From Ruegeria denitrificans (GTDB lineage: Bacteria; Pseudomonadota; Alphaproteobacteria; Rhodobacterales; Rhodobacteraceae), in NCBI RefSeq assembly GCF_001458295.1, contig NZ_CYUD01000009.1, positions 178,345 through 242,344 of the forward strand: a stretch of 64,000 nt of DNA. Direction: 5' to 3'. Made by a program: the position numbers and the translations under genes. Position 1 is the first letter of the stretch. Every line of letters begins with the position of its first letter. The notes beneath the pieces are model-generated. The model was not told where the DNA came from, did not search any database, and saw nothing but the letters and a program-made list of their open reading frames with translations. Of this stretch, positions 8,630 through 18,368 are shown one piece after another.

Positions 8630-9580
8630 TCAGTGCATTGACCGATAAGCTGCCGGTGACAAGCCAATCTGTTTCTTGAAGACGCGGGAAAAAGCGGCCT
8701 CAGAAGCATAACCGACCTCGGCCGCCGCATCCGCCACGTTCCAGCGATTTTCAGTCAGGCCGTGACAGGCGATCTGCATGCGCCAATCTGTCAGGTATTG
8801 CATGGGGGTCGTGTTCATTTTCTCGGCAAAAAGCTGCGCGAAGGCGGTACGGGACATCCCCGCCTCGCGTGCCAGCGATTCCACGCTCCATTCCTGCGCC
8901 GGAGCCTGATGAAAGGCGGTTAGCGCGCGCGAAATACGCGGGTCAGCGAACCCGGCCAGCGCGGTATCGCTGGGGCTTTGGTATTCCAGATAGGCACGAA
9001 TGGCCTGCGCAAACAGCACCTCGGACAGTTTCAGGGCGATCAGGTCGCCCCCAATCCGGGCACCGTTGATCTCGGACCCGATCATGCGCAGTGTGGCCTC
9101 GATCCAGGCACCAGCCTCTTCGCCGTAATTTTCGATCAGGATGTAAGGCGGCAACCGGTCAATCAGCATATGACCTGCGCCCCTTCGGCCCGGCGGGCCA
9201 GTGAACGAGAAATGGCCGCAGATTAACTGTGTGTCGCGACTTTTATCTTCGCCACCGTAAATCAGGACGCCATCGCCCTGATAGCCCGCCTCCTCCAGAA
9301 CATGTTCAAGCGGTAAGGCGTCCAGCGGTTTGATTTCATTACACAGCAGCGCGTGCGCGGCCCCGTGCGGGATCAGGATCAGGTCGCCTTGCTTGAGCCG
9401 CAGCATTTCCCCTGTGTTAGAGACGTAAACTTTCAGTTCACCGCGCTGAACAAAGTGGAACCGGGCAACGTTTTGATAGGCGGGGACCTGGATACCGAAA
9501 GGCGGCGTGAACGACGTGCGGAAATAGAACGTTCCCCGTAGGGACAGACGGGTGAGGATATCGCTGAGCAGGTCCAACAT
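8630..9580 (-). CDS. AraC-family regulator with cupin sensor domain
   Basis: A 316-residue transcription factor. The N-terminal half is an AraC_binding_2 / cupin_6 type domain (FHFVQRGELKVYV, then GDLILIPHGAAHAL). The C-terminal 100 residues hold two helix-turn-helix units (SVESLAREAGMSRTAFAQLF and VADAAAEVGYASEAAFSRVF). Members of this cupin_6 group often control a nearby oxidoreductase or small membrane gene. Its only same-strand neighbour is the small membrane protein at 8155-8520. Inducer unknown. Confidence 0.93.
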   Translation of the reverse strand: MLDLLSDILTRLSLRGTFYFRTSFTPPFGIQVPAYQNVARFHFVQRGELKVYVSNTGEMLRLKQGDLILIPHGAAHALLCNEIKPLDALPLEHVLEEAGYQGDGVLIYGGEDKSRDTQLICGHFSFTGPPGRRGAGHMLIDRLPPYILIENYGEEAGAWIEATLRMIGSEINGARIGGDLIALKLSEVLFAQAIRAYLEYQSPSDTALAGFADPRISRALTAFHQAPAQEWSVESLAREAGMSRTAFAQLFAEKMNTTPMQYLTDWRMQIACHGLTENRWNVADAAAEVGYASEAAFSRVFKKQIGLSPAAYRSMH

Positions 9581-9659
9581 GGCTGTAACCTATACCCGCA
9601 TGCGCCATCGTCCAGCCTGTTGAACGATCTGCACAAGAACTTGAACGGCAGGCAAAGAA

Positions 9660-9684
9660 AAACCCCCACGAAACGCGGGGGTTT
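9660..9684 (-). terminator. Terminator of ilvE
   Basis: AAACCCCC (9660-9667) pairs with GGGGGTTT (9677-9684). On the minus strand it is followed by TTTTTCTTT, a classic intrinsic terminator 24 bases after the ilvE stop. Confidence 0.9.
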
Positions 9685-9707
9685 CTGAATACGCGTTTCT
9701 GGTCAGA

Positions 9708-10574
9708 TCAGGCGCGAACCAGCGTCTCGTAATCTGAGGCAATCTCGCGGGTCAGATCTCCGACCTCGAAAGTGTAATCACCGATTTGCCCCACCGGGGT
9801 GACCTCGGCCGCTGTGCCAGTCAGCCAGCACTGCTCGAAATCGGCCATTTCTTCGGGCTTGATACGGCGTTCGATCACGTTGACGCCCTTGTCTTTCAGC
9901 ATCTGGATCACGGTTTGGCGGGTGATGCCGTTCAGAAAGCAATCGGCCAACGGGGTGTGAACCTCGCCATCTTTCACGAAAAACACGTTGGCACCGGTCG
10001 CCTCGGCCACATAGCCATTGTAATCCATAAACAGCGCGTCCGAGCAGCCCTTGGCCTCGGCCTTGTGTTTGGAGATGGTGCAGATCATGTAGAGACCCGC
10101 CGCCTTGGCATGAACGGGGATGGTTTCCGGGCTGGGGCGTTTCCATTCGGCGATGTCCAGCTTGGCACCTTGCATCTTGGCGTCGCCGTAGTAGGCCCCC
10201 CAGGGCCAAACCGCTATGGCCATGCGCACCGGGTTCCGGGCCGAGGCCACACCCATATCTTCACCCGAACCGCGCCATACCAGCACGCGCACGTAAGCGT
10301 CTTGTAGACCGCTGGCTTTCAGGGTCTCTTCTTTGGCGGCCTCGATATCGTCCACCGAATAAGGCATCGGCATATCCAGCGCGTCGGCGGAAGCGATCAG
10401 ACGTTCGGAATGCTCGCGGCTTTTGAAGATCTTGCCGTTATATGCGCGCTCACCCTCGAACACCGAGGACGCGTAGTGCATCGCGTGAGACAGGATGTGC
10501 ACATTAGCGTCGCGCCAGGGCACCAGTTCACCATCTAGCCAGATTACGCCGTCACGATCATCATACCCCGCCAT
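9708..10574 (-). CDS. ilvE: Branched-chain amino acid aminotransferase
   Basis: A 288-residue PLP enzyme of fold type IV that performs the last step of Ile, Leu and Val synthesis and the first of their breakdown. It starts MAGYDDRDGVIWLDGELVPW; the SHAMHYASSVFEG motif, the PLP lysine region (SKHKAEAKGCSDALFMD) and the EATGANVFFV loop are family features. The ATG at 10574 has a near-perfect AGGAGG nine bases upstream, which decides it against the ATG at 10619. Single gene with its own terminator, divergent from petP. Confidence 0.96.
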   Translation of the reverse strand: MAGYDDRDGVIWLDGELVPWRDANVHILSHAMHYASSVFEGERAYNGKIFKSREHSERLIASADALDMPMPYSVDDIEAAKEETLKASGLQDAYVRVLVWRGSGEDMGVASARNPVRMAIAVWPWGAYYGDAKMQGAKLDIAEWKRPSPETIPVHAKAAGLYMICTISKHKAEAKGCSDALFMDYNGYVAEATGANVFFVKDGEVHTPLADCFLNGITRQTVIQMLKDKGVNVIERRIKPEEMADFEQCWLTGTAAEVTPVGQIGDYTFEVGDLTREIASDYETLVRA

Positions 10575-10734
10575 GCGAAACCTCCTGAACTGGGTTGAAT
10601 TTTTCGTTTGTTGCGCCATTTAAGTCCGAAGCGGACATAAAGTTGCGCAGAAACTGCGATTCGATACCTGTCCACTCTTGGAATGTCAATAACGCTGACA
10701 TAAAGTCGGTCCCGAGTAACGAATGAGGCAAATG

Positions 10735-11247
10735 ATGTCGGACACGCGCCCCGCCCAAGTCTTTGGCGGTGAAAGCCTTTTGTTTTTAACCGACGAACAG
10801 TTGCGGCAAGGGATCGAGGCGATGTTTTTCGCCTATCGCGGTTTTACCGCTGATCCTGACCGTATTCTTACCCAACTGGCCTATGGCCGGGCGCATCACA
10901 GGGCCGTCCATTTCATCAACCGCGCGCCGGGCACAACCGTGAACAACCTGCTGGCCATTCTCGGCGTGACGAAACAGTCGCTGAACCGGGTGCTGCGGAC
11001 GTTGATTGACGACGGCCTGGTCGAAAGCCGTGTGGGCACGGTGGACAAGCGCGAACGGCATCTGTTTCTGACCGACAGGGGCAAGGCGCTTGAGACCAAA
11101 CTGTCCGAGGCCCAGCGAGTGCGAATGCGCGCTGCATATAAGGAAGCAGGCCCCGAGGCCGTATCAGGATTTCGTAAAGTACTTGAAGCAATGATGGATA
11201 CTGATATGCGTCATGCTTACACGAAACTGCGGGATACGACCTCATGA
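10735..11247 (+). CDS. petP: MarR-family regulator PetP
   Basis: A 170-residue winged-helix regulator (TTVNNLLAILGVTKQSLNRVLRTL is the recognition region, then a basic wing VDKRERHLFLTDRG). Its stop overlaps the start of the response regulator (ATGA), the petP-petR arrangement known from Rhodobacter capsulatus, where PetR was reported as essential and linked to the cytochrome bc1 genes. I chose the third in-frame ATG (10735), preceded by GAGG; 10723 is the alternative. The assignment rests on the family pair and partner order, not on a search. Confidence 0.85.
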   Translation: MSDTRPAQVFGGESLLFLTDEQLRQGIEAMFFAYRGFTADPDRILTQLAYGRAHHRAVHFINRAPGTTVNNLLAILGVTKQSLNRVLRTLIDDGLVESRVGTVDKRERHLFLTDRGKALETKLSEAQRVRMRAAYKEAGPEAVSGFRKVLEAMMDTDMRHAYTKLRDTTS

Positions 11248-11945
11248 GCGATTTGGATGCCCATCTGCTGATCGTCGACGACGATGAGCGTATTCGTGAT
11301 CTGCTCAAGAAGTTCCTGATGCGCAGCGGGTTTCTGGTGACCGCAGCCCGTGATGCCGCCCATGCGCGGCGGGTGTTGTCGGGGCTTGATTTCGACATGA
11401 TCGTTCTGGACGTTATGATGCCCGGCGAAGATGGCGTCAGCCTGACCAGGACCCTGCGCGAAACCCATGCGACACCGATCCTGTTGTTGACCGCACGCGG
11501 CGAGACCGAGCATCGGATCGCGGGGCTTGAGGCCGGTGCGGATGATTACCTTGCCAAGCCGTTTGAGCCGAAGGAGCTGCTGTTGCGGATCAACGCGATT
11601 CTGCGGCGGATGCCGGAAACACCTGCGCAGGATACAGCGACCAAGATTCTGACCCTCGGCCCGATCCGCTATGACGTGGAACGCGGCGAGATGTGGCAAG
11701 GTGAAGAACCGGTGCGACTGACCGCGACGGAAAGCCAGCTGATGAAGATCTTCTCGACCCAACCAGGCGAGCCGATCAGCCGCGCCAAGCTGGTCGAGGA
11801 TCTGGGCCGCGACAAAGGTCAGGCGCAGGAGCGCGCGGTGGATGTGCAGATCACTCGCTTGCGACGCAAGATCGAACAGGACCCCAAACAGCCGCGCTAT
11901 CTGCAGACAGTGCGCGGTGCCGGGTATATGCTGGCACCGGATTGA
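11244..11945 (+). CDS. petR: OmpR-type response regulator PetR
   Basis: A 233-residue response regulator. The receiver domain (about residues 7-120) has acidic pocket DDDE, phospho-acceptor Asp in IVLDVMMPGEDG, and the LLTARGE and DYLAKPFEPKEL switch residues. The OmpR/PhoB winged helix is at about 140-230, ending VRGAGYMLAPD. It overlaps petP by four bases. No sensor kinase is adjacent, as in Rhodobacter capsulatus, so the input partner would be encoded elsewhere. Confidence 0.9.
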   Translation: MSDLDAHLLIVDDDERIRDLLKKFLMRSGFLVTAARDAAHARRVLSGLDFDMIVLDVMMPGEDGVSLTRTLRETHATPILLLTARGETEHRIAGLEAGADDYLAKPFEPKELLLRINAILRRMPETPAQDTATKILTLGPIRYDVERGEMWQGEEPVRLTATESQLMKIFSTQPGEPISRAKLVEDLGRDKGQAQERAVDVQITRLRRKIEQDPKQPRYLQTVRGAGYMLAPD

Positions 11946-11993
11946 TTGGGCCTTCGGCAAAGGTATTTTTAGCCAGATGAACGGGGGACGCTG

Positions 11994-12920
11994 ATGAAAA
12001 CCGCGCTTTTGACTCATGCGGATTGCCTTGGGCATGTAACGCCCGACGGGCACCCCGAACGGGTGGCCCGGCTGGAAAACATCCTGCATGCGCTCGAGGG
12101 ATTGGACCTGAACCGGGTGACGGCCCCTTTGGCGGCGGATGACGATCTGTTGCGGGTGCATCCGGAAAGCTACATCCAGGATTTGCGTAAGATGCGCCCG
12201 GCAGATGGGTTCGTCCAGATCGACGGGGATACGTTCATGTCCCCGGGCTCGGTCGATGCAGCCTATCGCGCGGCGGGGGCTGTGGTGCGGGCGGTGGATA
12301 TGGTTCTGGGTGACGAGGCTTCGAACGCATTTTGTGCGATTCGACCGCCGGGACACCATGCCGAAACCGATACTGCGATGGGATTTTGCCTGTTCGGCAA
12401 TGCCGCCTTGGCAGCAAAACATGCTTTGGATCATCACGGGCTAAGCCGGGTCGCCGTGGTTGATTTCGACGTCCATCACGGCAATGGCACGCAGGATTTA
12501 CTATGGGATGAGCGGCGCGCGCTGGTGATCACCAGCCAGCAGATGCCGTTATGGCCCGGATCGGGACGCCCGGATGAGACCGGTACGTATGAAACCATCC
12601 TCAACATCCCTCTGAACCCCGGTTCCGGCGGGGCCGAAATGCGCGCGGCCTATGAAACACAGGCCTTTCCACGCCTGCGCGTCTTCAAACCCGAACTGAT
12701 CATTATTTCCGCCGGGTTTGATGCGCATCGGGATGATCCGCTCGCCAATCTGAACTGGTCCACCGGTGACTTTGCGTGGGTTACGGCCGAACTGTGCAAG
12801 ATTGCGGATGAACTTTGCGATGGCCGTATCGTCTCGACTCTGGAAGGCGGGTATGATCTGAACGCACTGGCTCAGGCCACACGCGCCCATGTGGAAGAAT
12901 TGATGAAGGCAGCCCGATGA
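11994..12920 (+). CDS. Histone-deacetylase-family deacetylase
   Basis: A 308-residue zinc amidohydrolase of the HDAC/AcuC/acetylpolyamine hydrolase superfamily. Visible active-site elements are HPERVARLENI, RPPGHHAETD (the His-His pair), DFDVHHGNGTQ (zinc Asp and His), SAGFDAHRDDP (zinc Asp) and LEGGYDL. GGGGGACG precedes the ATG. It overlaps xseB by four bases. Substrate (acetylated polyamine, acetoin-pathway enzyme or other) cannot be decided from sequence. Confidence 0.92.
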   Translation: MKTALLTHADCLGHVTPDGHPERVARLENILHALEGLDLNRVTAPLAADDDLLRVHPESYIQDLRKMRPADGFVQIDGDTFMSPGSVDAAYRAAGAVVRAVDMVLGDEASNAFCAIRPPGHHAETDTAMGFCLFGNAALAAKHALDHHGLSRVAVVDFDVHHGNGTQDLLWDERRALVITSQQMPLWPGSGRPDETGTYETILNIPLNPGSGGAEMRAAYETQAFPRLRVFKPELIIISAGFDAHRDDPLANLNWSTGDFAWVTAELCKIADELCDGRIVSTLEGGYDLNALAQATRAHVEELMKAAR

Positions 12921-13159
12921 CCGATACCCCAGTAGACCAGATGACATTCGAACAGGCGATGAAAGAGCTTGAGGCCGTTGTCGGCCAACTGGAACGCGGC
13001 GATGTGGCGCTAGACCAGTCCATCGCGCTGTATGAACGCGGGGCGGCGCTGAAAAAGCGCTGCGAGGAGGAGCTGAAGCGGGCCGAGGAAAAGGTGGCCG
13101 CCATTACTCTGGACGCCAACGGTCAACCGACCGGGACGACGCCTGTCGAAGGTCAGTAA
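12917..13159 (+). CDS. xseB: Exodeoxyribonuclease VII small subunit
   Basis: An 80-residue helical protein: FEQAMKELEAVVGQLERGDV followed by LDQSIALYERGAALKKRCEEEL, the two-helix XseB pattern. It forms a complex with XseA for single-strand DNA degradation. ATGA overlap with the upstream deacetylase and directly abuts ispA, the common xseB-ispA-dxs order of proteobacteria. Confidence 0.96.
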   Translation: MTDTPVDQMTFEQAMKELEAVVGQLERGDVALDQSIALYERGAALKKRCEEELKRAEEKVAAITLDANGQPTGTTPVEGQ

Positions 13160-14026
13160 ATGTTTCGCGATAGACTAGCGCAGGATGCAGCGCGGATTCA
13201 GGATCAGTTCGATCTGGTTCTGGGGGCGCTGGACGATCTGGATGTGACCCGGGCGATGGCCTATGCCACAGAGGGTGGAAAGCGCCTGCGCGGGTTTTTG
13301 GTACTGGAAAGCGCGCGCGTGCATGGCATCGAAGAAGCCCGCGCAATTTGGCCTGCCGTCGGGATTGAAGCGCTGCATGCCTACTCGCTGGTGCATGACG
13401 ATCTCCCCTGCATGGACAACGATGACCTGCGGCGTGGACGTCCAACCGTTCACATGAAATGGGATGAAGGCACCGCCGTTCTGGCCGGTGATGCGCTGCA
13501 GACGCTGGCTTTCGAACTATGCACCCACACCGAGGTTGGCAATGCCGAGGTTCGGGCGGAAATGGCTCTAACACTGGCCAAAGCCAGCGGAGCGCAAGGC
13601 ATGGTGCTAGGTCAGGCCTTGGATATTGCGGCCGAAACGGCCGTCGCGCCATTGACGCTGGACGAGATCACGCGGCTACAGGTCGGCAAGACCGGCGCCC
13701 TGATCGAATGGTCCGCATGCGCTGGCGCACGGTTGGCGCAGGCCGACCCCAAGCCATTGCGCCAATATGCCCGGGCACTGGGGCTTGCTTTTCAGATCGC
13801 GGACGACATTCTGGATGTCGAGGGTGATGCCGAAAAAGCTGGAAAGCGTCTGCAAAAGGATGCACAGGCCGGTAAAGCCACATTTGTTTCATTGTTGGGG
13901 CTGGACGTGGCCAAAACCCGCGCCGCCGAGCTAATTGATCAAGCATGCGCTGCGCTGGACGGGTATGGCGCATCGGCTGAAACCTTGAAGGACGCCGCCC
14001 GCTTCGTTATTGCCCGGGACAGCTAA
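13160..14026 (+). CDS. ispA: Geranyl/farnesyl diphosphate synthase
   Basis: A 288-residue all-helical prenyltransferase that condenses IPP with DMAPP and GPP. First Asp-rich motif is [10 protein letters not shown], second is DDILD; GGKRLR near residue 35 and [13 protein letters not shown] context are family marks. It starts at the base after the xseB stop and is 14 bases before dxs. It supplies FPP for ubiquinone, undecaprenyl and other isoprenoids. Confidence 0.96.
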   Translation: MFRDRLAQDAARIQDQFDLVLGALDDLDVTRAMAYATEGGKRLRGFLVLESARVHGIEEARAIWPAVGIEALHAYSLVHDDLPCMDNDDLRRGRPTVHMKWDEGTAVLAGDALQTLAFELCTHTEVGNAEVRAEMALTLAKASGAQGMVLGQALDIAAETAVAPLTLDEITRLQVGKTGALIEWSACAGARLAQADPKPLRQYARALGLAFQIADDILDVEGDAEKAGKRLQKDAQAGKATFVSLLGLDVAKTRAAELIDQACAALDGYGASAETLKDAARFVIARDS

Positions 14027-14040
14027 GCCAGGAACGCCAA

Positions 14041-15969
14041 ATGTCTGACCGCCCGAAAACGCCTTTGCTGGACCTTGTGAACCGCCCCGCGGATCTCAAG
14101 CAGTTCTCGGACGCGCAGCTGCATCAAGTGGCACAGGAATTGCGAACCGAAACGATCTCGGCCGTGTCCGTCACCGGCGGGCACTTGGGCGCCGGTCTGG
14201 GTGTGGTCGAACTGACCACCGCGCTGCATGCGGTGTTCGACACGCCCCGCGACAAGATCATCTGGGATGTCGGCCACCAGTGCTATCCGCATAAGATCCT
14301 TACCGAACGGCGCGACCGAATTCGCACCCTTCGCATGAAAGGCGGTCTAAGCGGCTTCACCAAGCGCAGCGAAAGCCCTTATGACCCGTTTGGGGCAGCG
14401 CATAGTTCAACGTCGATCAGCGCCGCGCTTGGGTTTTCGGTGGCCCGCGATCTGGGCGGTGTCACACCCGAGGGGCTGGGTGACGCGATTGCGGTGATCG
14501 GCGATGGCTCGATGTCCGCAGGTATGGCGTTTGAGGCGATGAACAACGCCGGTCACCTGCGCAAACGCCTGATCGTCATCCTCAACGACAATGAGATGAG
14601 CATCGCCCCACCCGTTGGCGCGCTATCCAGCTATCTGTCGCGTATCTACGCCGAGGCCCCGTTCCACGATCTGAAAGCCGCTGCCAAAGGCGCAGTATCA
14701 CTGTTGCCCGAACCGTTCCGCGAAGGTGCGAAAAGGGCCAAGGAAATGCTGAAAGGCATGGCTGTGGGCGGCACGCTGTTCGAAGAGCTGGGCTTTTCCT
14801 ATATCGGTCCGCTCGACGGTCACGACATGGATCAGCTGTTGCCGGTTCTGCGCACCGTCAAGGCGCGGGCGACCGGCCCGATCCTGATTCACGTACTAAC
14901 CAAAAAGGGTAAAGGTTATGCCCCCGCCGAGCAGGCCCGCGACAAGGGTCATGCCACGGCAAGGTTCGACGTGGTCACGGGTGAGCAGAAAAAAGCCCCG
15001 TCAAACGCGCCATCCTATACTTCGGTCTTCGGCAAGGCACTGGTTGATGAAGCCGGACGCGATGACAAGATCGTTGCCGTCACGGCCGCAATGCCGGACG
15101 GTACCGGGCTGAACCTGTTTGCCGAACGCTACCCGTCGCGCTGTTTCGACGTCGCAATTGCGGAACAGCACGGCGTGACCTTCGCGGCGGCGCTGGCGGC
15201 TGGCGGTATGAAACCGTTCTGCGCGATGTATTCGACCTTTTTGCAGCGCGGCTATGATCAGGTGGTGCATGACGTGGCCATTCAGCGCCTGCCGGTGCGT
15301 TTTGCCATCGACCGTGCAGGGCTGGTGGGTGCTGATGGCGCAACCCATGCGGGATCCTTCGATATTGCCTATCTTGCCAACCTGCCCGGCATGACCGTCA
15401 TGGCCGCTGCGGATGAGGCCGAACTGATGCATATGGTTGCCACGGCGGCAGCCCATGACGACGGACCCATTGCCTTCCGTTATCCGCGCGGCGAGGGTGT
15501 GGGCGTCGACCTGCCTGAACGAGGCGAGGTGCTTGAGATCGGCAAAGGCCGCATGATCCAAAAAGGAGCGCGCGTGGCGCTTTTGTCCTTTGGCACCCGC
15601 CTGGCCGAGGTGCAAAAGGCCGCAGAAGCACTTTCCGCCCGCGGGATCACACCCACCATCGCCGATGCCCGTTTCGCCAAACCACTGGATCGCGATCTGA
15701 TCCTGGATCTGGCCGCAAACCATGAGGCCCTGATCACCATCGAAGAAGGTGCCATTGGTGGATTCGGCAGCCACGTGGCGCAGCTATTGGCGGATGAAGG
15801 CGTGTTCGATCACGGGCTGAAATACCGCTCGATGGTGCTGCCCGATACCTTTATCGACCAAGCCAGCCCGGCAGATATGTACGCCGTTGCAGGTATGAAT
15901 GCCGAGCAGATCGAAGCCAAAGTCCTGTCCGTTCTGGGTGTCACCACAATCGGTGAAAAACGCGCCTGA
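14041..15969 (+). CDS. dxs: 1-deoxy-D-xylulose-5-phosphate synthase
   Basis: A 642-residue thiamine-diphosphate enzyme joining pyruvate and glyceraldehyde 3-phosphate, the entry step of the MEP pathway. [18 protein letters not shown] followed by [12 protein letters not shown] is the ThDP-binding motif; the transketolase central domain ([17 protein letters not shown]) and C-terminal domain follow. Length is standard. It closes the xseB-ispA-dxs run. The island's left att site begins 31 bases after its stop, so the insertion leaves dxs intact. Confidence 0.98.
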   Translation: MSDRPKTPLLDLVNRPADLKQFSDAQLHQVAQELRTETISAVSVTGGHLGAGLGVVELTTALHAVFDTPRDKIIWDVGHQCYPHKILTERRDRIRTLRMKGGLSGFTKRSESPYDPFGAAHSSTSISAALGFSVARDLGGVTPEGLGDAIAVIGDGSMSAGMAFEAMNNAGHLRKRLIVILNDNEMSIAPPVGALSSYLSRIYAEAPFHDLKAAAKGAVSLLPEPFREGAKRAKEMLKGMAVGGTLFEELGFSYIGPLDGHDMDQLLPVLRTVKARATGPILIHVLTKKGKGYAPAEQARDKGHATARFDVVTGEQKKAPSNAPSYTSVFGKALVDEAGRDDKIVAVTAAMPDGTGLNLFAERYPSRCFDVAIAEQHGVTFAAALAAGGMKPFCAMYSTFLQRGYDQVVHDVAIQRLPVRFAIDRAGLVGADGATHAGSFDIAYLANLPGMTVMAAADEAELMHMVATAAAHDDGPIAFRYPRGEGVGVDLPERGEVLEIGKGRMIQKGARVALLSFGTRLAEVQKAAEALSARGITPTIADARFAKPLDRDLILDLAANHEALITIEEGAIGGFGSHVAQLLADEGVFDHGLKYRSMVLPDTFIDQASPADMYAVAGMNAEQIEAKVLSVLGVTTIGEKRA

Positions 15970-16000
15970 GCGGAAATACGTTACGAGTTGGGGATATTCG

Positions 16001-16016
16001 TGGTGCCTCAAGAGGG
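16001..16016 (+). repeat. Left attachment site of the island
   Basis: A 16-base copy of the tRNA-Thr 3' end. Similarity continues weakly beyond it (CATTGAAC against ACTCGAAC in the tRNA), as expected of an element-borne att arm. It lies 31 bases after the dxs stop. Confidence 0.9.
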
Positions 16017-16144
16017 CATTGAACACTTCACTCACAATGCCTCTCAGTGTGTCACTGTCTTAAGTTTTTCCGCTTAAAAACAAGATACTTGCAGCTCACA
16101 GTCGCCTTTGTGCGTCAGAAAGCGTCTTGATACCGCACAAAAAA

Positions 16145-16165
16145 GAGGGGATAAAACGGGGGATA
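16145..16165 (+). repeat. Putative integrase arm sites, left
   Basis: Two G-rich units, GGGGATAAAAC and GGGGGATATAG, spaced about one helical turn apart just before the integrase gene. A similar pair lies inside the right end at 35839-35861. Position and spacing suggest arm-type binding sites; this is inference. Confidence 0.5.
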
Positions 16166-16184
16166 TAGTACGTCACGAGGGTGT

Positions 16185-17414
16185 ATGGCAGGTTCACTGT
16201 ACAAACTGAGCGCCGCAAAGGTCCGTACCGCTGGCAAGGGTAAGCATAGCGATGGTGGCGGACTGTATCTCTATCGACTGGCGTCCGGGGACCAGTGGGT
16301 GTTCCGCTTCACTTACTTAGGCAAGCGCCGTGAAATGGGATTAGGCGGCTTCCCCAGCGTGTCTCTGGCTCAGGCTCGTGAAATGGCGGACGCCTATCGC
16401 GGGATGGTAAAGCGCGGCGGCAACCCCATAGAGTTGCGGAACGCGGAGAAAGAACAGGCTGCGGCGAACCAGATAGCCAATGATCCGCAGGCCCGCGAAA
16501 AGCGACTGTTGAAGTATATCGCCCCATTGGCCTTTGAGGCGCGGAAGGCACAGCTAAAAGGTGATGGTGAGGCCGGGCGCTGGTACAGCCCGATTAAGAC
16601 CCATGTCCTGCCTGCTCTGGGCGACAAACCGGTTGAGGATATCACCGGCACCGCCATAGCTGATGCACTGCGCCCGATTTGGCACTCCAAGACTGACGTA
16701 GCCAGGAAGGCACTAACCCGGCTCAAAGCCTGCCTGAGTTATGCCAGCGCCAAACGATACGAAATCGACCGTTATGCAATAGAGGATGCCCGCGAACTTC
16801 TGGGAAAACAGGTTCACAAGCCTGAGAACATACCTTCGATGAATTGGCGGGATGTCCCGGCCTTCTATCAGAGCCTTGAAGGCGGCAGCACGGTCCAACT
16901 CGCTTTGCAATTGCTAATCCTGACCGGGTTAAGGTCAAAGCCCGTCCGGTTCGCGCAGACCAGCCAGATTGAGAACAACATCTGGACCGTACCGGCAGAA
17001 CTGGTGAAAGGCCAACGCGGCAAAACGGATGATTTCCGTGTACCGCTGTCGAAAGAGGCGTTGCGGATCTTGGAAAAAGCAAGCGAAACCGCCCGCGATG
17101 GGTACCTGTTCCCCGGCGTTCGCACTGTTGCCATCAGCGACGCCAGCATGTCCCGCCACATGGAGCGATTGGAGTTGGACGCCCGACCCCATGGCTTCCG
17201 CGCCAGCTTCAGAACCTGGGCCAATGAGGCAACCAGCACCGATTATGAAATCAAAGAAACCGCGATAGGCCACAAGGTCGGATCAGCGGTTTCACGCGCC
17301 TATCAGCGATCCGATTATTTTGATGAACGTCTACTGCTCGCCGAGCGCTGGGCGGAACACGTGACCGGCATAGAGGCTGATGTGATACCGATTCGAGGTT
17401 CAAAAAATGCGTGA
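16185..17414 (+). CDS. Tyrosine integrase, P4-like with DUF4102 arm domain
   Basis: A 409-residue site-specific recombinase. The N-terminal DUF4102 arm-binding domain (SDGGGLYLYRL, then GGFPSVSLAQAREMA) is followed by a core-binding domain and a catalytic domain. Catalytic residues visible are Arg in LTGLRSKPVR, His-x-x-Arg in HGFRASFR, the late His in IGHKVGSAV and Tyr in SRAYQRSDYF. The box around the first Arg (SKPVR, where relatives usually have SGEVR) is unusual, but the Arg is retained. It reads away from the left att site and should catalyse integration at tRNA-Thr. It appears intact. Confidence 0.93.
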   Translation: MAGSLYKLSAAKVRTAGKGKHSDGGGLYLYRLASGDQWVFRFTYLGKRREMGLGGFPSVSLAQAREMADAYRGMVKRGGNPIELRNAEKEQAAANQIANDPQAREKRLLKYIAPLAFEARKAQLKGDGEAGRWYSPIKTHVLPALGDKPVEDITGTAIADALRPIWHSKTDVARKALTRLKACLSYASAKRYEIDRYAIEDARELLGKQVHKPENIPSMNWRDVPAFYQSLEGGSTVQLALQLLILTGLRSKPVRFAQTSQIENNIWTVPAELVKGQRGKTDDFRVPLSKEALRILEKASETARDGYLFPGVRTVAISDASMSRHMERLELDARPHGFRASFRTWANEATSTDYEIKETAIGHKVGSAVSRAYQRSDYFDERLLLAERWAEHVTGIEADVIPIRGSKNA

Positions 17415-17919
17415 GGTCCGGCCAGTTATCCACAACCTTATCCCAGAGTCACGTAGGGGCTTTCCCCTATTTTCATACCCATTTTCGCACCACATCTTGT
17501 CAAGATAAAAGATGCACTGCCAAACTGTTGTGCTACGGGGTCCCGCGATGTAAATTGAATATGTCATTACTCATCAGGGTAACGCAAAACACCGCAGAGG
17601 GCCGCCCTCCTTCACCAAAAGTAACGGCGGCCCCTGCTCAAACCGCAACCAACGAACAGAAGGCACGGATTAGAATGTACTCAGGGAAGAAGACGGACTA
17701 CCCCATCGATAAAAATCGGTTGGTCCGTTCTGTTCTCCCATTCAGGGCAAATGACATTCGTCACAAACCCAATGGTTATATGTACGCCCCTGCGGATAGG
17801 AATGTAAATAAAAAAATTAGCAGCGAGCGAACGCTCATTGCGCACTCCTTACCACAGGTTGCGGGCAAAATTAGCCAGCGTTCTTTCCTAAGCCTTCTGC
17901 CAATTTACAGGAAACTGAA
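17415..17919. other. Gene-free leader before the excisionase-like gene
   Basis: 505 bases without a credible gene; a 180-codon frame here lacks a ribosome site and any domain. It contains a hairpin with GGGCCGCC (17599-17606) pairing GGCGGCCC (17636-17643), an AT-rich stretch around 17805-17820, and the palindrome GAGCGAACGCTC (17825-17836). It probably holds the terminator of the integrase and the promoter and control sites of the next gene. Confidence 0.5.
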
Positions 17920-18114
17920 ATGGCAGACGATAACGTCAAACCTAAAAACCTGATCCGACTTAAAGATGCAATTCAGCGGTATTCGCTGAGCCGTTCCACC
18001 TTCGACCGTGCGGCCAATGCCGGTGTGATTACCAAACACACCGTAGGCCGGGCCGCGTTCGTGGACACGCATCAGATTGATGCCTGGATCATGGGTGAAG
18101 GCCAGAGCATATAA
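17920..18114 (+). CDS. AlpA/Xis-like small helix-turn-helix protein
   Basis: A 64-residue basic protein with one winged/MerR-like helix-turn-helix: LKDAIQRYSLSRSTFDRAAN, then a turn VGRAAFVDTHQIDAWI. Small proteins of this form beside a P4-like integrase act as AlpA-type activators or recombination directionality factors. ACAGGAAAC precedes the ATG with good spacing. It is followed by an intrinsic terminator, so it is its own transcription unit. Role in excision is inferred from position. Confidence 0.75.
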   Translation: MADDNVKPKNLIRLKDAIQRYSLSRSTFDRAANAGVITKHTVGRAAFVDTHQIDAWIMGEGQSI

Positions 18115-18116
18115 CG

Positions 18117-18156
18117 AAAACCCGCGCCAATGGGACAACATTGGACACGGGTTTTT
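18117..18156 (+). terminator. Terminator after the AlpA-like gene
   Basis: AAAACCCG pairs with CGGGTTTTT, with a nested CCAATG (18127-18132) / CATTGG (18139-18144) stem, ending in a T-run. It begins three bases after the stop. Confidence 0.85.
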
Positions 18157-18233
18157 GCATTGTTCGATAACGGCTTAAGATGCCCCCAAGTCTACGGTGT
18201 TCGTCCCTTCGGCGCAAGTCGAGGATAGAACTA

Positions 18234-18368
18234 ATGGCAATAGTAAGCACCCACGCTTCAAAGCAGACAGCTTCAAAGAAACCCAACGAGCGCCGGTACT
18301 ACTGGTCGCCGCAAAGCAACTCGGTCGAACGGGTGATCGTACGGAAAGGACGGATTGAGCATGGCTGA
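18234..18368 (+). CDS. Very small basic protein, unknown
   Basis: A 44-residue frame starting MAIVSTHASKQTASKKPNER, preceded by GAGGA. It ends overlapping the start of the next island gene by eight bases, the same overlap style as the following joints. It has no recognisable domain. Its support is only the ribosome site and the tight coupling. Confidence 0.4.
   Translation: MAIVSTHASKQTASKKPNERRYYWSPQSNSVERVIVRKGRIEHG

Noticed and set aside
17411..17953. 180-codon plus-strand frame after the integrase
   Set aside because: GTG start inside the integrase stop, no ribosome site, no domain, odd composition, and it runs into the better-supported AlpA-like gene in another frame.
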